A stretch of DNA of 64,000 nucleotides from JAVWMQ01 sp036646055 (GCA_036646055.1 JAVXMY010000005.1:80782-144781); one strand, 5' to 3'; shown: positions 43,525 to 53,379, counted from the stretch's first letter. The notes: a model not told the origin generated them from the sequence alone. Numbers and translations: made by a program.

Positions 43525-44916
43525 ATGAAAGAAAAAATACCCTTTGAAGAATTAGTAGAACATATAATAGAATTGGCAAGAAATAAGAGGTTTAAGGATA
43601 TTAGACAAGAGATTATTGACAATAAACTTAATTCAGCAGATATTGGTGAAGTATTAGAAGAAGTTTTTGAATACGTTGGTATTGAAGAAACAATTATTAT
43701 TTTTAGACTTTTACCCAAAGATTATTCTGTTGATGTTTTTTCGTACTTACCTATTGATGATCAAGTTGAAATTATAAATGCTATTACTCAAAATGAAATT
43801 AACTACATTATTGATGAGCTTGACTTTGACGATAAAATTGACGTATTAGAAGAATTACCAGCATTTGTGGTAAATAAGATTCTTGAAAATACACCTAAGA
43901 ATGAACGAAAGCAAATTAATACCTTTTTGAATTACCCTGACGATTGTGCAGGGACTCTTATGACCCCAGATTATATTAGCTTAGAGGCTAGTATGACTGT
44001 TAGGGAAGCATTGTTACATATTAAAAAAGAAGGAATGGATTCAGAGACAATCTATACTTGTTATGTAAAATCCCCAGGACGTATATTAGAAGGTATTATA
44101 TCCTTAAAGACATTGGTTATTTGTGATGATGATGAAATCATAGAAAACTTAATGCACAAAGACTTTGTTGAAATAAATGTTTACGAAGACCAAGAAGAAG
44201 TTTCTGAGAAATTTAAGAAGTACGGTTTTCTAGCTATACCTGTTGTAGATAATGAAAATAGACTTGTTGGTATTATTACTGTCGATGATATTTTTGATGT
44301 AATTGAAGAAGAGGCAACAGAAGACTTCGAAAGAATGGCGGGAGTAATTGACGGTTCTGATACTGAATATTTAGATTTAAGTGTTTGGGCTCATGTAAAG
44401 AATAGATTTCCATGGTTATTCTTTTTAATGTTGTCCTATATGATTACAGGTGCAATAATAACTAAATTTGAAGCATCTTTATCACAGGTTATTGCTTTAG
44501 TTGCTTACATGCCTATGTTAATGGGGACTGGAGGTAACTCGGGTTCACAGTCTGCTACACTTGTTATTAGAAGCATGTCTATTGGAGATATTAACCTTAA
44601 AGACGTTTGGCGGGTATTGTGGAAAGAGTTTAGAGTCGGAATAATAATAGGTATAGGGTTAAGTGTTCTTAACTTTATTAGAATAATGATTGAACAGCGA
44701 AATGATCCTGAAGGAATATTGATTGCAATAACTGTTTGTAGTGCAATGATTATAGTTGTAATTGCAGCAAAATCTATTGGTAGCATGTTACCTTTGTTAG
44801 CTAAGAAATTTGGAATTGACCCTGCATTAATGGCCAGTCCAATGATTTCTTCCTTAACGGATACAGTTTCTGTTATAACTTATTTCTTATTGGCTAAAAT
44901 GGTATTAGGCATTTAA
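43525..44916 (+). CDS. mgtE: Magnesium transporter MgtE
   Basis: A 463-residue Mg2+ channel. The cytosolic N domain of helical repeats (about 1-130) contains FRLLPKDYSVDVFSYLP. Two CBS domains follow (about 140-265, with GTLMTPDYISLEA and GIITVDDIFDVIEEEATEDFE), then five membrane helices from about 290, including MGTGGNSGSQSATLVIR and the ion-pore end SLTDTVSVITYFLLA. In this family Mg2+ binding by the N and CBS domains closes the pore. GAGAGGAGG precedes the ATG. Twenty bases separate it from nnrD. Confidence 0.95.
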   Translation: MKEKIPFEELVEHIIELARNKRFKDIRQEIIDNKLNSADIGEVLEEVFEYVGIEETIIIFRLLPKDYSVDVFSYLPIDDQVEIINAITQNEINYIIDELDFDDKIDVLEELPAFVVNKILENTPKNERKQINTFLNYPDDCAGTLMTPDYISLEASMTVREALLHIKKEGMDSETIYTCYVKSPGRILEGIISLKTLVICDDDEIIENLMHKDFVEINVYEDQEEVSEKFKKYGFLAIPVVDNENRLVGIITVDDIFDVIEEEATEDFERMAGVIDGSDTEYLDLSVWAHVKNRFPWLFFLMLSYMITGAIITKFEASLSQVIALVAYMPMLMGTGGNSGSQSATLVIRSMSIGDINLKDVWRVLWKEFRVGIIIGIGLSVLNFIRIMIEQRNDPEGILIAITVCSAMIIVVIAAKSIGSMLPLLAKKFGIDPALMASPMISSLTDTVSVITYFLLAKMVLGI

Positions 44917-44936
44917 ATGTTTTGAGAGGTGGTAAA

Positions 44937-45749
44937 GTGAATATTGAAAATATTAGTATAAAAAAAAGAACAGAAAATACTCATAAAGGTTCTTATGGTA
45001 CTGTTTTAATAATAGCTGGTTCAGTTGGTATGACTGGAGCTGCAATGATGTGCGGCAAAGCGGCACTAAAATCCGGAGTTGGAATGGTTAAATTCTTTGT
45101 TCCAGAGGAGCTGTTTCATATTTTGCAAATAGGTGTTCCAGAAGCAACGTGCATTGTAAGGGATATAGACAATATTAACTTATTTGATTTTGATGCTATT
45201 GCATTAGGCCCTGGACTTGGAATTTCTAAAGCCAATATTAGTTTGATTAAAAAGGTTTTAAACGAATATGCAGGCAAATTAGTTTTAGATGCTGATGGTT
45301 TAAACTGTGTTATGAAATATAAACTTTATGGAAACTTACGACAAACTAAGGCTGAGGTAATTATTACACCTCACGAAGGTGAAGCTAAACGCTTATTAGA
45401 AATAGATAATATAGAAGACAGATTTCTTGCTGCTAAAGAGTTGGCATCAATTTTCAATACAACTGCTGTTATGAAAGGCCCTGGTACTATAGTTGTTTCA
45501 GGTGAGGATGTTTATATTAATAATACTGGTAATCCAGGAATGGCAACTGGTGGAGCAGGCGATTCTCTAACTGGTATAATTGCAGCATTACTAGCTCAAG
45601 GATATGATACTTATGATGCAGCAATGTTGGGAGTATATATACATGGTTATGCTGGTGATATTTGTGCAAGTGAAATTGGAGAGATTGGCATGACGGCTAT
45701 GGATATAGTTGAAGCAATTCCAAGAGTTTTTAAAATGTTAAATAAATAA
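44937..45749 (+). CDS. nnrD: ADP-dependent NAD(P)H-hydrate dehydratase
   Basis: A 270-residue ribokinase-like enzyme that repairs hydrated NAD(P)H. Motifs: THKGSYGTVLIIAGSVGMTGA, ALGPGLGIS, VLDADGLNCV, TPHEGEAKRLL and NPGMATGGAGDSLTGIIAAL with the catalytic GAGD. The NnrE epimerase half often fused in bacteria is absent. I chose GTG 44937 because GAGAGGTGG lies just before it; a TTG at 44922 overlaps that site. It sits between mgtE and the transketolase genes. Confidence 0.93.
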   Translation: MNIENISIKKRTENTHKGSYGTVLIIAGSVGMTGAAMMCGKAALKSGVGMVKFFVPEELFHILQIGVPEATCIVRDIDNINLFDFDAIALGPGLGISKANISLIKKVLNEYAGKLVLDADGLNCVMKYKLYGNLRQTKAEVIITPHEGEAKRLLEIDNIEDRFLAAKELASIFNTTAVMKGPGTIVVSGEDVYINNTGNPGMATGGAGDSLTGIIAALLAQGYDTYDAAMLGVYIHGYAGDICASEIGEIGMTAMDIVEAIPRVFKMLNK

Positions 45750-45780
45750 TTTAAATATAAAATTAAGGTAGGAGAAAAAA

Positions 45781-46599
45781 ATGAATTATGAAATTTTAAA
45801 GGAACATGCGACTTCTATTAGAAGGACAATTGTTGAAGCTGTTGCTGAAGCAGGTTCAGGTCATCCTGGTGGATCATTATCCGCTGCTGACATTATGACT
45901 GCACTATATTTTGTTGAAATGAATATAGACCCGGCAAACCCAAAGATGGAAGGTAGAGATAAGTTTGTACTTTCTAAGGGTCATGGAGCACCAGTTTTAT
46001 ATGCAACATTGGCTGAAAGAGGATTTTTCCCAAGAGAAGAAGTTTTATCTTTAAGAAAACTAGGAAGCAAATTCCAAGGTCATCCTTCAAGAGATAGGGT
46101 TGTTGGTGTTGAAATGTCAACAGGATCATTGGGACAGGGTATTTCCGTTAGTATAGGAATGGCTCTGGCAAATAGATTAGATAAATCAGAGGGAAGAATT
46201 TATACATTACTTGGAGATGGCGAAATTCAAGAAGGACTAGTTTGGGAAGCTGCAATGGCGGCTGGACATTATAAGCTTGATAATTTTGTTGCAATTATTG
46301 ATTGGAATGGTTTACAAATAGACGGCAAAAACGATGATGTTATGACCGTTACACCAATTGATGAAAAGTTTAAGGCTTTTGGATTTAATGTATTAACAGT
46401 TGATGGACACAATATTGAAGAAATTGTAGGAGCTTTAGCTAAAGCTAGAGAAACAAAAGGTATGCCTACTGCAATTATTTGCAAAACTCATAAAGGACAG
46501 GGAGTATCATTTATGACAGATAACCCAGGCTGGCATGGTAAAGCGCCAAGTGAAGAACAAAGAGTACAAGCGTTAGAAGAATTAGGAGGTGCAAAATAA
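45781..46599 (+). CDS. Transketolase, N-terminal (TPP-binding) subunit
   Basis: A 272-residue protein equal to the N-terminal third of transketolase, holding the thiamine-diphosphate site. ASGHPGG-type motif appears as GSGHPGGSLSAADIM; the Mg/TPP motif is GDGEIQEGLVWEA ending IIDWNG. TSHGQ-like GTGSLGQGISV is also seen. Split transketolases of this kind are usual in Clostridia. TAGGAGA precedes the ATG. Its stop overlaps the start of the C-terminal subunit gene, so the pair is co-translated. Confidence 0.95.
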   Translation: MNYEILKEHATSIRRTIVEAVAEAGSGHPGGSLSAADIMTALYFVEMNIDPANPKMEGRDKFVLSKGHGAPVLYATLAERGFFPREEVLSLRKLGSKFQGHPSRDRVVGVEMSTGSLGQGISVSIGMALANRLDKSEGRIYTLLGDGEIQEGLVWEAAMAAGHYKLDNFVAIIDWNGLQIDGKNDDVMTVTPIDEKFKAFGFNVLTVDGHNIEEIVGALAKARETKGMPTAIICKTHKGQGVSFMTDNPGWHGKAPSEEQRVQALEELGGAK

Positions 46600-47531
46600 T
46601 GACTACAAAGATGGCTACAAGAGAAGCATATGGTAAAACATTAGTTGAGGTAGGTGCTACTAACAAAAATCTAGTTGTTATGGATGCTGACCTTTCTGGT
46701 TCAACTAAAACAGGTGAATTTGCAAAAGTTTATCCTGAAAGATTTTTTAATATGGGTATTGCTGAACAGAATTTATTTGGAGCAGCAGCAGGTCTAGCTC
46801 TTTCTGGTAAAACAGTTTGCGCTAGTACTTTTGCAATGTTTGCAGCTGGAAGAGCTTTTGAAATTATTAGAAACTCAATTGGATATACTAATGCTAATGT
46901 TAAGATTTGTGCTACTCATGCAGGAATTACCGTTGGAGAAGATGGTGCAAGTCATCAGACCTTTGAGGATTTAGCATTGATGAGAACTATACCTGGCATG
47001 ACAGTTATTAATCCATCAGATGGTGTTAGCGCAAATATTCTACTTAAGCAGGCTATTGAAATCAATGGACCTTGTTATGTTAGATTAGGTAGAGCTGCAG
47101 TTCCGGTTACCTACAAAGAAGATGCGAATATTAAGATCGGCAAGGGGAATTTAATTTGCGAAGGTAGCGACCTAACTATTATTGCTACAGGAATAATGGT
47201 TAATGAAGCGATTATTGCAGCAGAAGAACTAGAAAAAGAAGGGATTAACGCTAGAGTTATTGACATTCACACAATTAAACCTTTAGATGAAGATATAATT
47301 ATAAAAGCGGCAAAAGAAACAGGCAAAATAGTTACTGCTGAAGAGCATTCAATTATCGGTGGTCTTGGAAGTGCAGTTGCTCAAGTTTTAGCAGAAAAAT
47401 ACCCTACTAAGGTTATTACAGTTGGACAGAATGATACTTTCGGTGAATCTGGTAAGCCAGAAGAACTTAAAGAAAAGTACGGTATGACTGCAAAATCAAT
47501 TGTTGCAAAGGTTAAAGAAAATCTTTTATAA
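46599..47531 (+). CDS. Transketolase, C-terminal subunit
   Basis: A 310-residue protein covering the pyrimidine-binding and C-terminal domains of transketolase. The glutamate contacting TPP is in FFNMGIAEQNLFGAAAG; THAGITVGEDGASHQTFED and RTIPGMTVINPSDG are typical of the family. The C-terminal domain has VIDIHTIKPLDEDII and EEHSIIGGLGSAVA. It is coupled to the N-terminal subunit by a one-base overlap (TAATG), and ftsE follows after 10 bases. Confidence 0.95.
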   Translation: MTTKMATREAYGKTLVEVGATNKNLVVMDADLSGSTKTGEFAKVYPERFFNMGIAEQNLFGAAAGLALSGKTVCASTFAMFAAGRAFEIIRNSIGYTNANVKICATHAGITVGEDGASHQTFEDLALMRTIPGMTVINPSDGVSANILLKQAIEINGPCYVRLGRAAVPVTYKEDANIKIGKGNLICEGSDLTIIATGIMVNEAIIAAEELEKEGINARVIDIHTIKPLDEDIIIKAAKETGKIVTAEEHSIIGGLGSAVAQVLAEKYPTKVITVGQNDTFGESGKPEELKEKYGMTAKSIVAKVKENLL

Positions 47532-47541
47532 GGAAAAAATA

Positions 47542-48261
47542 ATGATAAAATTTGATCATGTTACAAAAAAATATAAGACAAATATTGGCCTTGATGATAT
47601 TTCTATAGAAATTTCCAAGGGGGATTTTGTATTTTTAGTAGGTCCTTCTGGAGCAGGTAAATCTACTTTTATTAAGCTTATATTAAAAGAAATTGAAGCT
47701 GATACTGGTAGAATTATTGTTGGAGACAATAATATTACAAGATTATCAAATAGAAATGTTCCGAAACTTAGAAGAAGCATAGGTATGGTTTTTCAAGACT
47801 TTAGGCTTCTTCAAAATAAGACTGTATATGAGAATGTTGCTTTTGCAATGGAAATTGTCCATAAAAGAAAACGTTTGATTAAAAGGACTGTACCTGAAGT
47901 TTTAGCACTTATGGGTATAAGTGATCATGCCAAAAAATATCCTGATGAGCTTTCAGCTGGAGAACAACAAAGGGTTGCAATAGCAAGAGCTATAGTAAAT
48001 AAGCCTGAGATTTTAATAGCTGATGAACCAACAGGGAATTTAGATCCTGACACTGCTTGGGAAATAATGAAATTGTTAGATGAAATAAATAAAAGAGGAA
48101 CTACTATAGTTATGGTAACTCATGCTAAGAACATTGTTGATTCTATGAAGAAGCGAGTTATTGCTATAGAAAGTGGAAAAATAATTAGAGACAGCATGGG
48201 TAGATATGAGAATACTTTGTTAGTTAATAATGATAGATTTGGAGGTGAAGACCATGAATAA
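47542..48261 (+). CDS. ftsE: Cell-division ATP-binding protein FtsE
   Basis: A 239-residue ABC ATPase. Walker A is GPSGAGKSTFIKLI, the Q-loop is FQDFRLL, the signature is LSAGEQQRVAIARA, and Walker B is LIADEPTGNLDP. FtsE drives FtsX, and the complex switches on septal peptidoglycan hydrolysis. I used the ATG at 47542, seven bases after AAGGA; an upstream in-frame start lies inside the transketolase gene. It overlaps ftsX by 8 bases, the usual arrangement. Confidence 0.95.
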   Translation: MIKFDHVTKKYKTNIGLDDISIEISKGDFVFLVGPSGAGKSTFIKLILKEIEADTGRIIVGDNNITRLSNRNVPKLRRSIGMVFQDFRLLQNKTVYENVAFAMEIVHKRKRLIKRTVPEVLALMGISDHAKKYPDELSAGEQQRVAIARAIVNKPEILIADEPTGNLDPDTAWEIMKLLDEINKRGTTIVMVTHAKNIVDSMKKRVIAIESGKIIRDSMGRYENTLLVNNDRFGGEDHE

Positions 48262-49144
48262 AATTTGGTATTCCTTCAAACAGTCTTTAAAACAAATAAA
48301 AAGAAATTTCGGTATGGCTTTAACTTCCATTTTTGCTATAACTGCTATGCTTTTAATTTTAGGCCTTTTCTTTATGATAATTGTTAATGTTAATTTAGCA
48401 GCTGAATCTGTAAAACAGGACTATAATCTAATAGAAATATTTCTAGAGGATAATACGAAAGTAAAAGAAGGTAAATCTTTGGCTACTGAAATTAAGAGCT
48501 GGGATAATGTTAATACTACAGAATATAAGACTAAGGAAGATGCTTTAGAAAGCTTAAAAGAAAGATGGGGTGAATCCGGATATTTATTAGACGGACTAGC
48601 TGAAAACCCTTTGCCTAATTCTTTAATAATTACATTAGACAATATTGAGAATTCGGATTCTATTGCTGATAAACTTTCAGATTTACATGGCGTTGAGGAT
48701 GTTAAGTATTATAAAGATACAGTAAAAAAACTTGTTAGAGTAACTGACATTTTTCAAATTGGTGCAGTTGTTCTAATGATTTTCTTAATAATTGTGTCCT
48801 TAATAGTAGTATCAAATACAATTAAATTAACTGTTTTTAATAGAGCAGAAGAGATTATGATTATGAAATATGTAGGTGCAACCAATTGGTTTATTAGGGC
48901 TCCATTCTTATTTGAAGGGATAATAATTGGACTAATTAGTTCTCTAACAGCATTTGCTTTAGAAGCATTTTTGTACTATAAGATATCTATTGCATTTAGT
49001 AAGGAATTATTAACAATTTTCTCAACACCTATGGTACCAATAGAGTTTTTTGCATTTAATTTAGGTTTGATTTTTATTGCCATTGGAATTAGCGTTGGTA
49101 CTTGGGGAAGTATAATTTCAATGAGAAGATTTTTGGATACATAG
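48254..49144 (+). CDS. ftsX: Cell-division membrane protein FtsX
   Basis: A 296-residue permease-like protein with four membrane helices: one after a short N-terminal tail (about 25-45), a large extracellular domain of about 120 residues (with YNLIEIFLEDNTKVKEG), then three helices in the C-terminal half including LIIVSLIVVSNTIKLTVFNRAEEIMIMKYVGAT (two motifs of the FtsX family core). The outer loop should contact the hydrolase encoded next. The start ATG 48254 has GGAGGTG upstream within ftsE. Confidence 0.93.
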   Translation: MNKIWYSFKQSLKQIKRNFGMALTSIFAITAMLLILGLFFMIIVNVNLAAESVKQDYNLIEIFLEDNTKVKEGKSLATEIKSWDNVNTTEYKTKEDALESLKERWGESGYLLDGLAENPLPNSLIITLDNIENSDSIADKLSDLHGVEDVKYYKDTVKKLVRVTDIFQIGAVVLMIFLIIVSLIVVSNTIKLTVFNRAEEIMIMKYVGATNWFIRAPFLFEGIIIGLISSLTAFALEAFLYYKISIAFSKELLTIFSTPMVPIEFFAFNLGLIFIAIGISVGTWGSIISMRRFLDT

Positions 49145-49153
49145 AGGTTTATC

Positions 49154-50254
49154 ATGAGTAAAAATAAAATTTTAATTATATTATTGTGCTTTACCCTTAT
49201 ATTTACATCTGTTGCGGCATACGGTAAGTCATTAAACGATATTAATAATTCTATAGACAAAAAAGAAGAATTATTAGAAGATGGTAAAGACAAAGAAAAC
49301 AAACTTAACAAAAAAATAAATTCTATTAGTAGTAGAATTGCAAATACAGAAGCCGATATTGCTTCAATTCAAGGAGAAGTAACTGCCATACACAAGAATA
49401 TTGCCAAAGTTACTGAAGATTTAAAGAAGCAAAAGAAAAAACTAGATAAGGGACAAGATGGATTAAACTTAAGACTGCGTAATATATACAAAAGCGGAAC
49501 TATGGGTTTTATCGATGTATTGTTTAGTTCAACTAGTGTGTCAGAATTAATTTCTAATGTTGAAATGGTTAAGATGGTTTATGAAAATGACCAAGATGTT
49601 GTAGATACACTTGCTGAAAGATATGAAAAGATTGAGTCAAAACAAAAGGCTCTAAAAAAATTAGAAAAGCAGTTAAAGGATAAGCAGATAGAATTAGACG
49701 AGAAACAAACAGCTTTAACAAAAGATAAAAATACTGTTGCAGCTAGAAGAAATCAAGTCAAAATAAGTAATGCTGCTTTGGAAAAACAAATAGATCAATT
49801 AAATGCAGAAGCGGATAGACTGAAGGATCAAATCCAAAATAATCTTGGCGGAGGAGATTATCATGGTGGAGTTATGAGTTGGCCAGTACCTGGTAAATAC
49901 TATGTTTCATCACCATTTGGCTATAGAATACATCCTATATTTGGATATAAAAAGCTTCATACGGGGATTGATATTCCAGCTCCAACTGGACAAAGTGTTA
50001 TTGCAGCTAATAGTGGCAAAGTGATTACGGCAGGATATAATTCTAGTTATGGTAATATGATTATAATTGACCATGGTGGTAAAATAGCCACATTGTATGC
50101 ACATAACAGTAGTCTACTTGTTGGATCAGGCCAGCATGTTAAGCGTGGACAAGTAATTGCTAGAGTAGGTAGCACTGGAAATTCAACTGGACCTCATTTA
50201 CACTTTGAAGTTAGACTAAATGGAAACTATGTTGATCCTAGAAGGTATGTATAA
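49154..50254 (+). CDS. Exported coiled-coil M23 peptidase (EnvC/PcsB-like, FtsEX partner)
   Basis: A 366-residue secreted protein. A signal peptide (about 1-25) is followed by a long coiled coil of heptad-rich sequence (about 28-235), then an M23/LytM domain (about 250-366). The zinc ligands are present: HTGIDIPAPTG gives HxxxD, and GPHLHFEVR gives the HxH pair, so the domain should be an active endopeptidase rather than a degenerate activator. It follows ftsX by 9 bases. In Firmicutes FtsEX controls a coiled-coil hydrolase (PcsB or CwlO), and in E. coli EnvC; this gene fits that slot. Confidence 0.9.
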   Translation: MSKNKILIILLCFTLIFTSVAAYGKSLNDINNSIDKKEELLEDGKDKENKLNKKINSISSRIANTEADIASIQGEVTAIHKNIAKVTEDLKKQKKKLDKGQDGLNLRLRNIYKSGTMGFIDVLFSSTSVSELISNVEMVKMVYENDQDVVDTLAERYEKIESKQKALKKLEKQLKDKQIELDEKQTALTKDKNTVAARRNQVKISNAALEKQIDQLNAEADRLKDQIQNNLGGGDYHGGVMSWPVPGKYYVSSPFGYRIHPIFGYKKLHTGIDIPAPTGQSVIAANSGKVITAGYNSSYGNMIIIDHGGKIATLYAHNSSLLVGSGQHVKRGQVIARVGSTGNSTGPHLHFEVRLNGNYVDPRRYV

Positions 50255-51892
50255 ATGATTAATACTAATTTAATTATAAAAAATATATTAAATAATAGAG
50301 GATATTATTCTGATGAAGAAATAGAAGAGTTTTTATCTAGCAAACCTAAAGAAACTTTTGATCCATTCTTGCTTCTTAATATGGAAGCAGGAGTGGATTT
50401 AATTATAAAAAAAATAGAGGAAAATAAGAAAATATGTATTTATGGTGATTATGATGCTGATGGAATTACTTCTATCTGTGTTTTAATGTCTGTATTTAAT
50501 TCTATTGGAGCTAATGTTATATATTATATTCCAAGTAGATTTGATGAGGGTTACGGATTAAATATTGATGCTATAGATTCTTTGCATTCTAAGGGTGTAG
50601 ATTTAATAATAACGGTGGATTGTGGCACCGTTTCTTTTAATGAGGTTCTTCATGCTCAAAATCTTGGAATGGATGTTGTAGTAACAGACCATCATAGGGT
50701 TACAGATATTAAAGCAGACTGTATTTTAATTAATCCAAAACAGGAAGAATGTCAGTATCCCTTTAAGGAATTAGCAGGATGTGGAGTGGCTTTTAAGTTG
50801 GCTCAAGCATTACAATTTAAAATTGGATTTTCTAAGTCGGTTATTATGGATGTACTAGACTTTGTTGCTATTGGAACTATTGGGGATATTGTACCTCTTG
50901 TAGGGGAAAATAGAACCATTGTTAAATATGGAGTTTCAAAAATAAATAAGTATAGAAGAAAATCAATTAGTACATTGATTAACTCCATTTACGGAAAAAA
51001 GGTATATATTAATTCTGAAAAAATTTCATTTGGCATAGTACCTCATTTAAATGCAGCAGGTAGAATTAAAGATGCTAAAATTGGTGTACAGTTATTTTTA
51101 TCTGATGATATAAATGAAATAGAAAGATTGTCAGCTGAACTTGTAACCTTGAATTCAATCCGTAAAGAAAAACAAAAAGAAACCTACGACCAATGTATTT
51201 CTCTTTATAAAGAACAGTGTGCTGAGGAATTTTTTCCAGTAATCTATGCTAAAGAGGCTCATGAAGGGATTACAGGTATTGTTGCTGGGAAGATTAAAGA
51301 TGATTTAGGCAGGCCAGTTGCAATTGTAACAGATCAAGATGAGCAGTTGAAGGGTACGTCTAGAGGTATAGAGGGAGTAGATGTTTACGAAACTTTTAAA
51401 GCTTTAGAAGAGTTTTTTATACAATTTGGTGGGCATAAAGGTGCTTGTGGTTTTAGAATTCACAAGACACAGTTACCTTATTTAAGGAGTGGTCTTAAGA
51501 AATATTTTGATGGTATTGATATTTCTGAGTTTGATTGTGAAATGAAATTTGATGATAAACTTTTGGTTTCTCAAGCAACTAACCAATTGGTGGTAGATTT
51601 AAATATTTTAGAGCCTTTTGGCCAATCTAATCCAAAACCAAAATTTCTCTTCAATGGTGTTACTCACAGCGGAGTTAGATTAGTTGGTAAATATAAAGAA
51701 CATTTGGCTTTTAAAATTTCAGATGGTGAAAACAGGCTTAGTTGTATTTTGTTTAATAAGGGTAAGGAAGCTATTGATGTTTTTAGTGAAAATACAAAAA
51801 TCAATGTTTACGGTGAACTTTCTATTAATACAGGGTTTGATAACAGCGTTCAAGTTATTGTTGATAAAATAGGTGGTTATGATGAATTCTAA
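50255..51892 (+). CDS. recJ: Single-stranded-DNA-specific exonuclease RecJ
   Basis: A 545-residue DHH-family 5'-3' exonuclease. Metal motifs: YGDYDADGITS, TVDCGT and VVTDHHR (DHH), then the DHHA1 motif GGHKGACGFRI. The C-terminal OB-like domain ends near residue 545, so it is a short-form RecJ compared with the longer Bacillus protein. The ATG follows the previous stop directly (TAAATG), so translation is coupled to the hydrolase gene. It works in recombination and base-excision repair. Confidence 0.94.
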   Translation: MINTNLIIKNILNNRGYYSDEEIEEFLSSKPKETFDPFLLLNMEAGVDLIIKKIEENKKICIYGDYDADGITSICVLMSVFNSIGANVIYYIPSRFDEGYGLNIDAIDSLHSKGVDLIITVDCGTVSFNEVLHAQNLGMDVVVTDHHRVTDIKADCILINPKQEECQYPFKELAGCGVAFKLAQALQFKIGFSKSVIMDVLDFVAIGTIGDIVPLVGENRTIVKYGVSKINKYRRKSISTLINSIYGKKVYINSEKISFGIVPHLNAAGRIKDAKIGVQLFLSDDINEIERLSAELVTLNSIRKEKQKETYDQCISLYKEQCAEEFFPVIYAKEAHEGITGIVAGKIKDDLGRPVAIVTDQDEQLKGTSRGIEGVDVYETFKALEEFFIQFGGHKGACGFRIHKTQLPYLRSGLKKYFDGIDISEFDCEMKFDDKLLVSQATNQLVVDLNILEPFGQSNPKPKFLFNGVTHSGVRLVGKYKEHLAFKISDGENRLSCILFNKGKEAIDVFSENTKINVYGELSINTGFDNSVQVIVDKIGGYDEF

Positions 51893-53027
51893 AAAAACTA
51901 ATGTGGTTTTGGTAGCCATAATTGCATTTTTATTAGGTGGAGCTGTTTTTACAGCTGTTGCATTTGGCTTTGCTGGATTAGGTGAAACTGAAATAAAATT
52001 AAATATTAATGGGTCTAAGTCACAAGATAAATACAAAATCTCTGAAGAAATATTTCAGTTGATTGATGAAGATTATTACAAAAAGGTTAACAGTGAAGAT
52101 ACTATAACCTGGATGAATAAAGGCATTGTCGCAGGATTAAATGATCCATATTCTTCGTATTTTACCAAGGAGGAGTTTAATGAATTTCTTATTTCTGTTA
52201 ACGGTGAGTTTGACGGTATTGGTATATCATTTATTAAGAAAAAGGATGGATCCTTTGAAATTGTAAAGGTAGTTGAAGATTCTCCTGCAGATAAAAGCGG
52301 GCTTAAAAAACATGATATAATTAGGTCTGTTGATGATAAGGATGTATCAAAAATCAAAGATGTTGCCTCAGTTTTGAGAGGTAAAGCTGGGACTTTTGTT
52401 AAAATAACAGTAGAAAGAAAAGATAAATTAATTGATTTCAAAATTAAACGAGATACTATTGAAAGTGAGAAGCTTGAAGTGAAGCATCTTAAGGATAATG
52501 TTGGATACATTAAAATTTTAGGATTTGATAGGGGAACTTTTGATTTGTTTAAAAGAGAACTTGATCAAATGGAAGCTGATAATACAGAAAGTCTAGTTAT
52601 TGACTTGAGAGATAATGGTGGTGGACTTGTTGATGAAGCTGTTAAAATTACAGATGAACTTCTTGGCAAATGTAAGATTGCAACTGTAAGAGATAAGAAT
52701 GGGATTAAAGATACATACAAATCTGATTCTAAAAAAACACTGTTACCATTTGTTGTTCTTGTAAATGAGAATACAGCAAGTGCTTCAGAAATCATGGCAT
52801 CTGCAATAAAGGATAATGATGCAGCTAAACTTGTTGGAACTAAGACTTTTGGTAAGGGAGTAATTCAAAATACCATTAAATTAAGTAATGGTGGAGCTTT
52901 GAAACTTACTGTTGGTGAATATTATTCTGCAAATGGTCATAAGATAAACAAAAAAGGAATTAGTCCTGATTATAATGTTAAAGATTCAAAAAAACAATTA
53001 AAAAAAGCAATAGATTTGCTAATATAA
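51882..53027 (+). CDS. ctpA: C-terminal processing peptidase (S41 family)
   Basis: A 381-residue membrane-anchored or exported protease. An N-terminal hydrophobic segment (about 8-30) is followed by a PDZ domain (about 95-180, with NGEFDGIGISF and VVEDSPADKSGLKKHDII) and the S41 catalytic domain. The nucleophile serine is in TASASEIMA at about residue 300 and the lysine base in TFGKGVIQ at about 325, the 25-residue spacing usual for Tsp/CtpA. The start at 51882 (or 51879) has AGGTGG upstream, within the end of recJ. It may process envelope proteins such as the hydrolase two genes upstream (inference). Confidence 0.92.
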   Translation: MNSKKTNVVLVAIIAFLLGGAVFTAVAFGFAGLGETEIKLNINGSKSQDKYKISEEIFQLIDEDYYKKVNSEDTITWMNKGIVAGLNDPYSSYFTKEEFNEFLISVNGEFDGIGISFIKKKDGSFEIVKVVEDSPADKSGLKKHDIIRSVDDKDVSKIKDVASVLRGKAGTFVKITVERKDKLIDFKIKRDTIESEKLEVKHLKDNVGYIKILGFDRGTFDLFKRELDQMEADNTESLVIDLRDNGGGLVDEAVKITDELLGKCKIATVRDKNGIKDTYKSDSKKTLLPFVVLVNENTASASEIMASAIKDNDAAKLVGTKTFGKGVIQNTIKLSNGGALKLTVGEYYSANGHKINKKGISPDYNVKDSKKQLKKAIDLLI

Positions 53028-53033
53028 ATATGA

Positions 53034-53039
53034 TATAAT
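53034..53039 (+). promoter_or_regulatory. -10 element before the TrpR-like gene
   Basis: TATAAT preceded by TGA (extended -10 form). No good -35 is visible; 41 bases lie between it and the start codon. Confidence 0.35.
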
Positions 53040-53080
53040 TATATTACTTTAAAGTGTTAAAGCATAAAGAGGGGGTAATT

Positions 53081-53368
53081 ATGAGTTTTCATTCTAAGTT
53101 TAAAAGTGAAGAGATGGATGAACTTTTTGAGGCAATTTTGTCATTAGAAAACATTGATGAATGCTATAGGTTGTTTGAAGATCTTTGTACTATAAATGAA
53201 TTACATTCAATTTGTCAAAGATTGCAAGTTGCTAAAATGCTCAACCAAAAGCGAACATATATAGAGATCGAAAAAGAAACTAAGGCGTCTACGGCGACTA
53301 TTAGTAGGGTAAATAAGAGCCTTACCTATGGTGCAGATGGATACAAATTAATATTTGAAAGAATATAG
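53081..53368 (+). CDS. YerC/YecD-family TrpR-like DNA-binding protein
   Basis: A 95-residue protein of the Trp repressor-like superfamily. The helix-turn-helix is in the second half: LCTINELHSICQRLQVAKML, then YIEIEKETKASTATISRVNK, as in Bacillus YerC. Its target and effector are unknown, although the TrpR fold often senses a small molecule. I chose the ATG at 53081, preceded by GAGGGGG; the longer frame from 53054 has no ribosome site. It is followed 11 bases later by the subtilisin-like protease gene, so the two may be co-expressed. Confidence 0.87.
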   Translation: MSFHSKFKSEEMDELFEAILSLENIDECYRLFEDLCTINELHSICQRLQVAKMLNQKRTYIEIEKETKASTATISRVNKSLTYGADGYKLIFERI

Positions 53369-53379
53369 GATTGAAATAA

